DNA from: Candidatus Saccharicenans sp.
GTDB taxonomy: Bacteria > Acidobacteriota > Aminicenantia > Aminicenantales > Saccharicenantaceae
Assembly (NCBI GenBank): GCA_024653405.1
Contig: JANLGB010000073.1
Coordinates: 1-10,306 of the forward strand
Length of the DNA stretch: 10,306 nucleotides
Direction: 5' to 3'
Under the pieces are notes generated by a model, which was not told the origin of the DNA, searched no databases, and saw only the letters and a program-made list of their open reading frames with translations. A program made the translations under genes and the position numbers. The number at the start of each line of letters is the position of its first letter. The stretch's first letter is position 1. This document shows positions 1 to 7,600 of the stretch, in pieces.

Positions 1-1646
1 AAATCTGGTTCTACCAGGGAAAAACAGAAATGGGCCTGCCGCCCGGTTTCAACGTGGTGTTTTTCAGGGAAAAAGGAACGGGTGAATACCGGCTTTACAG
101 TCCGACCAATGACGGCCCCCAGGCCCTGCTGACCGGCTACTGGGGAGACCAGGCGGATTATATGGCTGCTTATAGCAAGCTCCGAGAAATTGACCCGACC
201 CTGGCCAATGTCTCCCTGTCCCTGATACCCGGTGAAGAGAATCCATATCTGGGCCGGCCATCGCTATCTTCCGACCTGCTGCTGCGCCAGATCGAGCTCA
301 CCCCGCAGCGAATGGTAGAGGATAAATATGCCCGCAAATTTTTCGAGTATAAGGACCTGGTGGAAGTAGAGTACAGCACCAATTACCTGGACAGCGACTA
401 CCTGGTCAAGGTGCTGAAGAGCCCGGCCGGTTTTTATTTGATTCATTACACCCTGGAGCCGAAACGGCTGTCGGTCAACCAGTATGACAACCGCTATGCT
501 ACCAACCTGAAAGTCAACGGGACGTTGAGCACCCTGGATGGCAGGATAGTCTACCAGTTTGAAAAAACCTACCCGGTGCAGATGACCGAGACCCAGATGC
601 GGGAGAGGCAGAATCTGCCGGTAGCCATTTACGACGTTCTGCCCTGTGTTCCCGGGGAATATAAATTATCGGTTCTGGTTAAAAACGAAGCTTCCAAGGA
701 ATTCACCAGCCTGGAACAAACCATACACATCCCGGGGAAAGGTGGAGTGGAGATGTCGGCGCCGCTGCTGGCTTACCGGGTAACTCCGGCCGAGTCGGCC
801 GGAGGCCGGGTCAAGGCCTTTTTGGTCGGTGGCAACCAGCTTTATCTCCAGGCCGGCCGGGTATTTACGGCCAAGGACCAGCTGGCAGTTGTCCTGCAGA
901 TATACGGACTGACCGAGGGCCTCAGGGACAGGGCTAGCCTGCGCTTCCAGTTCGTAAAGGAAACCGAAACTTTCCGGGAAAAAACCATTCCCCTGGCTGG
1001 CGTTTCCACCCTGCCCGAAGTGGTGGAGATTTTCTCGCTGTCTGACTTTCTCCCGGCTCACTACTATCTCAACGTCAGCCTACTGGTAGACGGCCGGGAA
1101 CAGGTTACCACCAAGGAGGAATTTGACCTGACCTATCTCGAGAGCCTGCCCCGACCCTGGATTCTATCGCGGGTCCTGCCGGCTATAGATGATCCTTATT
1201 ATGGTTATATCCTCGGGCTCCAGCTCTATAACCTGAAACGTTTGAGTGAGGCCCGAACAGTGCTGGAACAAGCCCTGGCCAGAGCCCCCCAGAATGAAGA
1301 CCTGTCGCGGCAACTGGCCCAGGTTTACCTGGAACTGGATGAAATCGCCCGGGCGGCGACCCTGGTTGAAGCTTTTGTCAGCGGGGAGCGACAGGCTGGT
1401 TATGAAACCTACCTGGTGGCCGGCAAGGCCTACTACCGCCTAAAAGAATTCCAGAAAGCCATCGAGGTTCTGGATCTGGCAGTGAATACTTACGGCACCA
1501 ACATCGTTCTTCTGAATCTGATAGGCGATTGCTATCTGGGCCTGGGGAAGAAAGCCGAGGCCCTGGCCGTCTGGGAGAAATCGCTGGAGATAATGCCAGA
1601 CCAGCCCGAACTGAGGCAGAAGATTCAAGCCCTCAGGGGCAAGTAG
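1..1646 (+). CDS. GWxTD-type protein with C-terminal TPR repeats, 5'-truncated by window edge
   Basis: The reading frame is open from the left edge: codons from position 3 read IWFYQGKTEM and run straight into the rest. The Met at 30 is therefore internal, and the true start lies upstream. The block IWFYQGKTEMGLPPGFNVVF, followed by a Y-x-L-Y-S stretch, looks like the C-terminal half of a GWxTD domain, a family of unknown function common in Acidobacteria, Aminicenantes and Bacteroidetes. A long beta-rich middle part follows. The last ~150 residues (about nt 1190-1640) are helical with TPR spacing, for example GLQLYNLKRLSEARTVLEQA, then YYRLKEFQKAIEVLDLAV and CYLGLGKKAEALAVWEKSLE, giving roughly four repeats. 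TPRs suggest a protein-binding scaffold. No catalytic motif is visible. The stop TAG is at 1644-1646. The TPR call is firm; the GWxTD call is from resemblance, since the domain's name motif would lie outside the window. Confidence 0.75.
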   Translation, partial: IWFYQGKTEMGLPPGFNVVFFREKGTGEYRLYSPTNDGPQALLTGYWGDQADYMAAYSKLREIDPTLANVSLSLIPGEENPYLGRPSLSSDLLLRQIELTPQRMVEDKYARKFFEYKDLVEVEYSTNYLDSDYLVKVLKSPAGFYLIHYTLEPKRLSVNQYDNRYATNLKVNGTLSTLDGRIVYQFEKTYPVQMTETQMRERQNLPVAIYDVLPCVPGEYKLSVLVKNEASKEFTSLEQTIHIPGKGGVEMSAPLLAYRVTPAESAGGRVKAFLVGGNQLYLQAGRVFTAKDQLAVVLQIYGLTEGLRDRASLRFQFVKETETFREKTIPLAGVSTLPEVVEIFSLSDFLPAHYYLNVSLLVDGREQVTTKEEFDLTYLESLPRPWILSRVLPAIDDPYYGYILGLQLYNLKRLSEARTVLEQALARAPQNEDLSRQLAQVYLELDEIARAATLVEAFVSGERQAGYETYLVAGKAYYRLKEFQKAIEVLDLAVNTYGTNIVLLNLIGDCYLGLGKKAEALAVWEKSLEIMPDQPELRQKIQALRGK

Positions 1647-1713
1647 GAATGATGCCCGAAGAGGCCTGGCCCGGGACTGCAATTATCTTTTCGCCCGACA
1701 CCCGGAGGACAGG

Positions 1714-2748
1714 ATGAAAATTGAAGAAAGAACGGTAGCTGAATACCACGGCCGGCCGGTGAAAATTTTTGACCTGGAAAACGAACATGGATTGAAGGCC
1801 CGATTGATGAATTACGGGGCCACTCTGGTTTCGCTCCTGGTTCCCGACCGGGCTGGCCACCTGGAAGATATCACCCTGGGTTACGATAGCTTTGAGGGTT
1901 ACCTCGGAAACAATCCCTATTTCGGGGCCACCGTCGGACGCTTTGCCAACCGCATCGGCGGGGCCAGGTTCGTCCTGGGGGGCCGAGAGTACCTGCTGGC
2001 CAGGAATGAGGGCCCCAACCACCTGCACGGTGGCCTGAAGGGTTTTGATAAAGTTATGTGGGAAGCGGGACCGGTCAGCGATTCTCACTCGGTCGGGGTG
2101 CGGTTCAGTTACCTCAGCCCCGACGGTGAAGAAGGCTATCCGGGGAACCTGGACTGCCAGGTTACCTACCTGCTCAATGAAAATGACGAGCTGCACCTAG
2201 CATACCTGGCCACCACCGACCGCCCGACCCATGTTAACCTGACCCACCACAGCTATTTCAACCTGGCCGGCAGCCGGAAAGAGAATATCCTGGAACATGA
2301 ATTGCAAATAATCGCTTCCAGGTTTACCCCGGCGGATGAGCACCTGATTCCTACGGGCGAAATAAAGGAAGTGGCCGGAACCCCGCTTGATTTTTTGAAG
2401 CCACAGGCCATCGGTCGGAGACTGGGAGAGCTGGCCGCAGGCTATGACCATAATTTTGTCCTTGATAGTCAGGGAGGGCTGGCCCTGGCAGCCAGAGTGG
2501 TAGAGCCAGAATCGGGGAGGGTAATGGAGCTTTACACCACCGAGCCGGGCCTGCAATTTTACTCGGGCAATTTTCTGGACGGGACTATCCGGGGAAAGGG
2601 TGGCCGGCCATACGGGCGTCATTCGGGTTTCTGTCTCGAGCCGCAGCATTTTCCTGATTCTCCTAACAAGCCACAGTTCCCAACGACTGTCCTTAAGGCA
2701 GGAGAAATATTTAAGAGCCTGACAGTCTTTAAGTTCCTGGTGGTCTGA
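1714..2748 (+). CDS. galM: galactose mutarotase (aldose 1-epimerase)
   Basis: This enzyme interconverts the alpha and beta anomers of galactose and other aldoses in the cytoplasm, and normally feeds the Leloir pathway. The protein is 344 aa, the usual family length, with no signal peptide. The family motifs appear in order: GRFANRI (75-81), NHLHGG (102-107), NLTHHSYFNLAG (175-186), YDHNF (244-248) and LEPQHFPDSPN (308-318). By analogy with the Lactococcus enzyme (H96, H170, D243, E304), the acid/base and binding residues map to H105, H179, D245 and E309, so it should be active. The start is fixed by GGAGG at 1704-1708, 5 nt before ATG. It lies 67 bp after the GWxTD/TPR gene, with no clear promoter or terminator in that gap, so co-transcription is possible. 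No other galactose gene is in the window, so the physiological sugar is unknown. Confidence 0.95.
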   Translation: MKIEERTVAEYHGRPVKIFDLENEHGLKARLMNYGATLVSLLVPDRAGHLEDITLGYDSFEGYLGNNPYFGATVGRFANRIGGARFVLGGREYLLARNEGPNHLHGGLKGFDKVMWEAGPVSDSHSVGVRFSYLSPDGEEGYPGNLDCQVTYLLNENDELHLAYLATTDRPTHVNLTHHSYFNLAGSRKENILEHELQIIASRFTPADEHLIPTGEIKEVAGTPLDFLKPQAIGRRLGELAAGYDHNFVLDSQGGLALAARVVEPESGRVMELYTTEPGLQFYSGNFLDGTIRGKGGRPYGRHSGFCLEPQHFPDSPNKPQFPTTVLKAGEIFKSLTVFKFLVV

Positions 2749-2921
2749 GTTAATTTTCCGAATGGATTTTAGGGTGGGGATCAAAAATTACCAGGATTGA
2801 ACAGACAGAGAGGCGGTCCTGCTGGCCGTGATGATATAGGATGAAAAAGCTGGCCCGAGGTAGCCAGGTCTAATCTTATAAAAAAATTAAAATTACTGGA
2901 TAAAAGGCCTAAAAATTCAGC

Positions 2922-2950
2922 TTGACAGCCCATCTGATATGTGATATATC
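2922..2950 (+). promoter_or_regulatory. sigma70-type promoter for the hypE-hypD operon
   Basis: A perfect -35 box TTGACA (2922-2927) is followed by a 17-nt spacer and the -10 hexamer TATATC (2945-2950). The TG at 2942-2943, one base before the hexamer, gives an extended -10. About 40 bp upstream (2878-2920) is very AT-rich with A-tracts, as in an UP element. The predicted start, near 2957, leaves only about 11 nt before the ATG at 2968, with the ribosome site AGGAG (2958-2962) almost at the 5' end. The hexamer could shift by 2 nt (GATATA, 2943-2948). This is a pattern match without experimental support. Confidence 0.6.
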
Positions 2951-2954
2951 AGAT
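2932..2954. promoter_or_regulatory. operator-like inverted repeat over the -10 region
   Basis: Half-site ATCTGATAT (2932-2940), gap GTGAT (2941-2945), then half-site ATATCAGAT (2946-2954). All nine base pairs match, for a 23-bp dyad. It covers the spacer and the -10 box of the promoter above and ends just before the predicted transcription start, the classical position for a repressor operator. No regulator gene is in the window, and I do not recognise the motif as that of a named factor. It is not a terminator: there is no following T-run, and it is probably not transcribed. Confidence 0.6.
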
Positions 2955-2967
2955 ACCAGGAGCCGGG

Positions 2968-3873
2968 ATGAAAGCCCTTATCTTTGACCTGAAGCGTTAT
3001 GCCGTCCATGACGGTCCGGGCATAAGGCTAAACGTCTTTTTCAAAGGCTGTCCGCTCCACTGTCTCTGGTGTCATAATCCAGAGGGAGTGGCCTTCGAGC
3101 CAGAGCTGATGCTCATGCCCAACCGCTGTGCCCGCTGCGGCGACTGCGTTCGGGCCTGCCGCTATGGTGCCCTGAACCAGGACTCGGAAGGCCAGGTCGA
3201 GGCCGACCGCAGCCGCTGCACCCTGTGTGGAGATTGCCTTGAAGCCTGTCAGCGAGAAGCTATCGCCATTGTCGGCCGGGAAATGACTGTCGAGGAAATC
3301 GCGGCCGAAGCAGAAAAGGAAAGAGTATTCTTTGAGCAATCAGGCGGCGGGGTTACCCTGACCGGTGGCGAGCCTTTAGCCCAGCCAGCCCTGGCCGAAG
3401 CCCTGATGGACGGCTTGAGGCGAAGAGGCATTCAGGTGGCTCTTGATACTTCGGGTTATGCTCCGAGGGAAATTTTCCTGCGACTGGCGGAGAAGGCCGA
3501 CTTGATTCTTTTTGACCTCAAACTGATGGACGAGAAAAAGCATCAAAAATATACTGGCGTTTCCAACCGCCCGATTCTGGAAAACCTCAAGGCTTTAGAG
3601 ACTGTCGGCCGGCCGGTCTGGGTCAGGTTTCCGCTCATACCAGGAGTCAACGCTGATGACCAGAACCTGGAGGCCATGGCCGAATTTTTATCGGGTCTCA
3701 AAATGGTGCAGCAATTGAGCGTATTGCCTTACCATAAAGGCGGGGTGGAAAAGTTCCGGCGGCTCGGCCGCCAGGCTGAATTTGCCGTCTTTGAACCACC
3801 GTCGCCGGAACAAGTAGAAAAGGTGATTGGCTTTTTCAGGAAAAAAGGTTTTCAGGTTAAACGGGGAGGCTGA
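2968..3873 (+). CDS. hypE: glycyl radical enzyme activating enzyme (radical SAM), partner of HypD
   Basis: This enzyme cleaves S-adenosylmethionine to a 5'-deoxyadenosyl radical and abstracts a hydrogen from the glycine of the partner glycyl radical enzyme. From ATG 2968 it is 301 aa, typical for the family. The radical-SAM motif is GCPLHCLWC, with cluster ligands C28, C32 and C35. A bicluster ferredoxin insert follows: C54-C57-C60-C64 and C84-C87-C90-C94, as in most activases other than the short PFL type. The SAM-binding TGGEP is at 132-136. I chose ATG 2968 because AGGAG (2958-2962) lies 5 nt before it. The in-frame GTG at 2941 has no ribosome site and falls inside the promoter and operator. 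The gene stops 2 bp before the glycyl radical enzyme, so the pair is translationally coupled and this activase surely serves it. The symbol follows the Clostridioides difficile naming and rests on the partner's identity. Confidence 0.93.
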   Translation: MKALIFDLKRYAVHDGPGIRLNVFFKGCPLHCLWCHNPEGVAFEPELMLMPNRCARCGDCVRACRYGALNQDSEGQVEADRSRCTLCGDCLEACQREAIAIVGREMTVEEIAAEAEKERVFFEQSGGGVTLTGGEPLAQPALAEALMDGLRRRGIQVALDTSGYAPREIFLRLAEKADLILFDLKLMDEKKHQKYTGVSNRPILENLKALETVGRPVWVRFPLIPGVNADDQNLEAMAEFLSGLKMVQQLSVLPYHKGGVEKFRRLGRQAEFAVFEPPSPEQVEKVIGFFRKKGFQVKRGG

Positions 3874-3875
3874 TC

Positions 3876-6239
3876 ATGAAGGAAAGAATAAAAAAACTCA
3901 GGGAGCAGTCGGTCAACACCAGGCCGAGCATTTCTCCGGAAAGGGCCAGGATTGTAACCGAAGCCTACCGCAATCCTGAGGTGCAGCGGGTTTCTATCCC
4001 GGTGCAGCGGGCTCTGGTCTTCAAGGCCCTGATGGAGCAGAAGGCCGTCTTCATTGATGAAGGCGAGCTGATTGTCGGAGAGCGTGGTCCGGACCACAAG
4101 GCTACCCCCACTTATCCCGAAGTCTGCTGCCACAGCCTGGAAGACCTGGAAACTCTAAATTCCCGGCCCAAGACTTCTTATGCCGTCGATGAAGAGACCC
4201 TGCGGCTTTACCACGACGAAATCATTCCCTTCTGGCGTGGCCGTTCCATGCGGGAGAGAATTTTCGCTGAGATGACCCCGGAGTGGAAGGCGGCCTACCA
4301 GGCCGGGGTTTTTACGGAATTCATGGAGCAGCGGGCGCCGGGACATACTGTCCTTGGCGACAAGATATATCAACGGGGCTTACTGGACATCATCAAGGAC
4401 ATAGAGGAATCGCAAGCCCGACTCGATTTCTTTAATGACCCCGAGGCTTTAGACAAGCAACAAGAGCTCAAGGCCATGGCCATCTGCGCCCGGGCCTTGA
4501 TCACCTATGCCCACCGCCAGGCCGAGCTGGCCCGGCAGATGGCCGCGGTGGAAAAGGACCCGCAGCGGAAAAGAGAACTGAAAAAAATTGCTGCAGTTTG
4601 CGACTGGGTGCCGGCCAGGGCCCCGAGGGATTTCTGGGAAGCCCTGCAGTATTACTGGTTTGTGCATGTTGGGGTGACTACCGAGTATAACACCTGGGAT
4701 TCTTTTAACCCCGGAAGACTTGACCAGCACCTGTATCCTTTTTATAAAAAAGGACTGGAAGAAGGAACTCTCGACCCGGAGAGGGCCAAAGAATTGCTCC
4801 AGGTCCTCTGGGTCAAGTTCAACAACCAGCCAGCCCCTCCCAAGGTGGGAGTCACGGCCGAGGAAAGCGGTACCTATACCGATTTTGCCCTGATTAACAT
4901 CGGCGGTTTGAGACCGGATGGCCGGGACGGAGTCAACGAGCTTTCCTTCCTGATCCTGGACGTGATCGAGGAGATGAGGTTGCTGCAGCCGAGCTCTATG
5001 GTCCAGGTCAGCGCCAAGAATCCGGATTCGCTGCTGCTGCGGGCCCTGAAAATCGTCCGGACCGGTTTCGGCCAGCCTTCGATTTTCAATACCGATGCCA
5101 TTGTCCAGGAACTGGTGCGCCAGGGGAAAAGCCTGGAGGACGCCAGGAAGGGCGGTTCCAGCGGCTGTGTCGAAGCCGGAGCTTTCGGGGCGGAAGCCTA
5201 CATCCTGACCGGTTATTTCAATATCCCCAAGGTATTTGAAATCACCCTGAACAACGGTCTTGACCCCCGCACCGGGAAGAAAATCGGGCTGGAAACGGGC
5301 GACCCCAGAAATTTTCAGACTTTTGACGAGCTGCTGCGAGCTTTCGAAAAGCAGATGCGCTATTTTATAGACATCAAAATCCGCGGCAACAACGTCATCG
5401 AAAAACTCTATGCCGATTACCTGCCGGCTCCGTTCCTGTCGCTGTTTATCGATGATTGCGTGCTAAAGGGGAAGGATTACCATGGCGGTGGAGCCCGTTA
5501 CAACACCAGGTATATCCAGGGTGTCGGCCTGGGCTCCATAACTGATATTCTGGCCTCGGTCAAGTACAACGTTTATGACCGAAAAACCGTGACCAGGGAC
5601 GAGTTGCTACGGGCCCTGTCGCAGAATTTCCAGGGTTACGAGAGGCTGCGGGACCGGTTCATCAATAAAACGCCCAAGTACGGCAACGACGATGATTACG
5701 CCGACGACCTGGCCCGCCTGGTCTTCGAAATGTATTTCGGGCTGGTGGACGGACGGCCTACGGTCTGCGGCGGGACCTACCGGGTAAACCTGCTGCCAAC
5801 CACGGTGCATGTCTATTTCGGCCGGGTGACTGGGGCCACTCCCGACGGGCGGCTGGCTCACGAACCCCTGTCCGAGGGTATTTCTCCGGTTCAAGGCATG
5901 GACAGGAAAGGGCCGACTGCGGTCATAAAGTCGGCCGGAAAGATTGACCACATTAAAACCGGCGGAACGTTGCTCAACCAGAAATTCACCCCCCAGCTCC
6001 TGGCCGAGGAAGAAGGCCTGGTCAAACTCAAAGACCTGATCCGGGCTTATTTCAAGCTGATGGGACATCACATCCAGTTTAACGTGGTCACAGCTGAAAC
6101 CCTGAGGGAGGCCCAGAAGCACCCGGAGAAATATCGTGACCTGATTGTGCGGGTGGCCGGCTACAGCGATTATTTTGTCGATTGCGCCAGGGAGCTCCAG
6201 GACGAAATCATCCGCCGCACCGAGCACCAGGGCTTTTAA
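3876..6239 (+). CDS. hypD: trans-4-hydroxy-L-proline dehydratase (glycyl radical enzyme)
   Basis: This enzyme removes water from trans-4-hydroxy-L-proline by radical chemistry to give pyrroline-5-carboxylate, which ProC can reduce to proline. It is 787 aa, family-typical. The catalytic cysteine is in GSSGCVEAG (C431, E433) and the radical glycine in RVAGYSDYF (G762). From memory of the C. difficile HypD structure, the residues F152, H160, D278, S334, D339, F340, C434, E436, Y450, T645 and G765 correspond here to F149, H157, D275, S331, D336, F337, C431, E433, Y447, T642 and G762. All are the same amino acid and all are shifted by exactly -3. Pyruvate formate-lyase is excluded because there is one cysteine at this site, not an adjacent pair. 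Choline lyase and glycerol dehydratase carry GCVEP, whereas here it is GCVEA. The start is fixed by GGGGAGG (3863-3869), 6 nt before ATG. The protein is cytoplasmic and oxygen-sensitive, implying an anaerobe. The glycyl radical class is certain; the substrate is very likely but untested. Confidence 0.9.
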   Translation: MKERIKKLREQSVNTRPSISPERARIVTEAYRNPEVQRVSIPVQRALVFKALMEQKAVFIDEGELIVGERGPDHKATPTYPEVCCHSLEDLETLNSRPKTSYAVDEETLRLYHDEIIPFWRGRSMRERIFAEMTPEWKAAYQAGVFTEFMEQRAPGHTVLGDKIYQRGLLDIIKDIEESQARLDFFNDPEALDKQQELKAMAICARALITYAHRQAELARQMAAVEKDPQRKRELKKIAAVCDWVPARAPRDFWEALQYYWFVHVGVTTEYNTWDSFNPGRLDQHLYPFYKKGLEEGTLDPERAKELLQVLWVKFNNQPAPPKVGVTAEESGTYTDFALINIGGLRPDGRDGVNELSFLILDVIEEMRLLQPSSMVQVSAKNPDSLLLRALKIVRTGFGQPSIFNTDAIVQELVRQGKSLEDARKGGSSGCVEAGAFGAEAYILTGYFNIPKVFEITLNNGLDPRTGKKIGLETGDPRNFQTFDELLRAFEKQMRYFIDIKIRGNNVIEKLYADYLPAPFLSLFIDDCVLKGKDYHGGGARYNTRYIQGVGLGSITDILASVKYNVYDRKTVTRDELLRALSQNFQGYERLRDRFINKTPKYGNDDDYADDLARLVFEMYFGLVDGRPTVCGGTYRVNLLPTTVHVYFGRVTGATPDGRLAHEPLSEGISPVQGMDRKGPTAVIKSAGKIDHIKTGGTLLNQKFTPQLLAEEEGLVKLKDLIRAYFKLMGHHIQFNVVTAETLREAQKHPEKYRDLIVRVAGYSDYFVDCARELQDEIIRRTEHQGF

Positions 6240-6679
6240 GCTCGCGGCCGGATGAGTAGGGGCTGAGTGGGAACGGCTTAACCCAGGGCCCTCGGTCTTA
6301 TAGGAAAGCAATTTTCCGATTAAATTTTCATTATTTTTTCTGGTTCGTTAAAAGGTAAGAAATTCCACTTCAATTGCCAGTCTTAAATCCTGGAGGTTGG
6401 GCCCGTTTTCGCTCGTTGAGAATTATATTGGTGAGTTTTTCGTCTGGATAATAAGTAGGAAAAAACTGGTTTGCTTGCTGGCAAAGCGATGATATCTTTT
6501 CTCCTCCTATCGTTTTCTGCCTTTTGGGCCTGCAATCCCTCTGTTGCTTTCCTTTTAATACGGGAGTCGGCAATCGGAAAAGCACATCTGGCCGGTCAAG
6601 AAAAAATAAATTTTTGGTAGGACAACACCAGCCTTTCGATTAAAATTTTAGCAGAAGAAAAAACCGAAAGGAGGCTCAG
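6240..6679. other. 440-bp AT-rich intergenic region without a convincing gene
   Basis: Base composition falls sharply compared with the flanking genes. No reading frame here shows family-like sequence; the longest, on the minus strand (6370-6585, GTG start), has no ribosome site and nothing recognisable. A short hairpin GGAAA-gcaat-TTTCC (6303-6317), with a T-rich stretch at 6331-6339, may act as a weak terminator for hypD, but the T-run is too distant for a standard one. A poor promoter candidate, TTGCTT (6471-6476), 16 nt, TATCTT (6493-6498), could serve the next operon; TAAAAT at 6641-6646 is another possible -10. Near-identical strings TTTCCGATTAAATTTT (6313-6328) and TTTCGATTAAAATTTT (6634-6649) lie near the two ends. 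I see no tRNA or riboswitch that I can name. Confidence 0.6.
6632..6674 (+). promoter_or_regulatory. possible hairpin masking the mscS ribosome binding site
   Basis: CCTTTCG (6632-6638) is the exact reverse complement of CGAAAGG (6665-6671), and the latter overlaps the strong SD AAAGGAGG (6667-6674) of the channel gene. In RNA the pairing would hide half of the SD, so translation could depend on folding. The stem is only 7 bp with a 26-nt, AT-rich loop, and such a match can arise by chance. Confidence 0.25.
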
Positions 6680-7582
6680 ATGTTAACCCCGGAAATAATT
6701 CAGAAGGCAATAGCCTGGTTAATCGCCACCGGCTTCAAGCTTTTGCTAATAATTGGTGTAGTCCTGGTCCTGTTGCGTCTCTGCCGGGTCTTGAGCCGGC
6801 GCCTGGAGAAAATCTTCCTGAAGGGCCGGGAGGATGAAGAATACCAGAGGAGAGCCAGAACCCTGTCCACGCTGGTAAATCAATTCTTGAGGGTGGTGGT
6901 CCTGGTCATCGCCGTTATGACCATCCTGGGGGCTCTGGATATTCAGATCGCACCGATTCTGGCCACGGCTGGAGTGGCTGGTCTGGCCGTGGGCTTTGCT
7001 GCTCAATCCGTGATTAAGGATGTCATCCATGGATTTTTCTTAATCCTCTTGGACCAAGTCAGAGTCGGAGACGTGGTGGAAGTGGCCGGCAAGAGCGGAG
7101 TGGTCGAAGCGGTAAGCTTAAAAATGATTGTCCTGCGCGATCTAGCCGGGAACGTTCATTATGTTCCCAATAGTCTGATTGATACTGTGACCAACATGAC
7201 CCGGGAATTCTCCCGCTATGTATTTGACGTTGGCGTCAGCTATTTTGAAGATGTGGATGAAGTTGTGGCCACACTGAAGAAGATTGATGAAGAACTGCGG
7301 GCCGAGCCTGAGTTTGCTGGAGATATTCTGGCGCCACTGGAGATTCTGGGCCTGGACAGATTCGGTGACTCGGCGATTATAATCAAAGCCCGAACCACCA
7401 CCAAGCCGGGAAAACAATGGGCTGTCGGCCGGGAGTTTAACCGCAGGCTAAAGATTACTTTTGATCAGAAAGGAATCAGTATTCCCTTCCCGCACCTGAC
7501 GATGTTTGTCGGCCAGGATAAAGCCGGTAAATCGGCCCCGCTGCCCATCAGGATTGAAAACCCCGGCCAGGCCGGGAATTAA
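6680..7582 (+). CDS. MscS-family mechanosensitive ion channel
   Basis: This is an inner-membrane channel that opens on membrane tension to release small solutes on osmotic downshock. It is 300 aa, close to E. coli MscS (286 aa). There are three hydrophobic segments: about 11-34, 66-86, and a pore helix at about 91-126. The pore helix carries the Ala/Gly-rich AGVAGLAVGFAAQSVIKD and then GFFLILLDQVRVGD, the diagnostic MscS pore-to-beta-domain junction. The cytoplasmic vestibule follows, with VPNSLI (162-167), and it ends with IPFPHLTM (268-275), also typical. A charged linker (40-60) lies between segments 1 and 2. The start is fixed by AAAGGAGG (6667-6674), 5 nt before ATG. The next gene begins 18 bp after its stop, so the two are probably co-transcribed. 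I cannot tell which MscS subtype it is or whether it has solute preference. Confidence 0.93.
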   Translation: MLTPEIIQKAIAWLIATGFKLLLIIGVVLVLLRLCRVLSRRLEKIFLKGREDEEYQRRARTLSTLVNQFLRVVVLVIAVMTILGALDIQIAPILATAGVAGLAVGFAAQSVIKDVIHGFFLILLDQVRVGDVVEVAGKSGVVEAVSLKMIVLRDLAGNVHYVPNSLIDTVTNMTREFSRYVFDVGVSYFEDVDEVVATLKKIDEELRAEPEFAGDILAPLEILGLDRFGDSAIIIKARTTTKPGKQWAVGREFNRRLKITFDQKGISIPFPHLTMFVGQDKAGKSAPLPIRIENPGQAGN

Positions 7583-7600
7583 ACCGAAGGGTGCTGACTC

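Noticed and set aside
1633..2196. 187-codon open frame antisense to galM
   Set aside because: It is a shadow of the mutarotase coding sequence without a ribosome site or family motifs.
3876..6239. Pyruvate formate-lyase, choline trimethylamine-lyase or glycerol dehydratase as the identity of the glycyl radical enzyme
   Set aside because: PFL has two adjacent active-site cysteines and only one is here. Choline lyase and glycerol dehydratase have GCVEP, while this has GCVEA followed by the HypD-type tyrosine at +16 and other HypD pocket residues.
5607..6311. 234-codon open frame antisense to the end of hypD
   Set aside because: It overlaps the conserved glycyl radical region on the other strand and has no domain-like features.
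2752..6319. Decamer AATTTTCCGA shared by the gaps after galM (2752) and after hypD (6310)
   Set aside because: Dozens of repeated 10-mers are expected by chance in 10 kb, and these two lie in AT-rich DNA without further similarity.
6370..6585. 71-codon minus-strand frame in the long intergenic gap
   Set aside because: It has a GTG start with no SD, an unremarkable low-complexity product and no recognisable family. A decayed gene cannot be excluded but is not supported.
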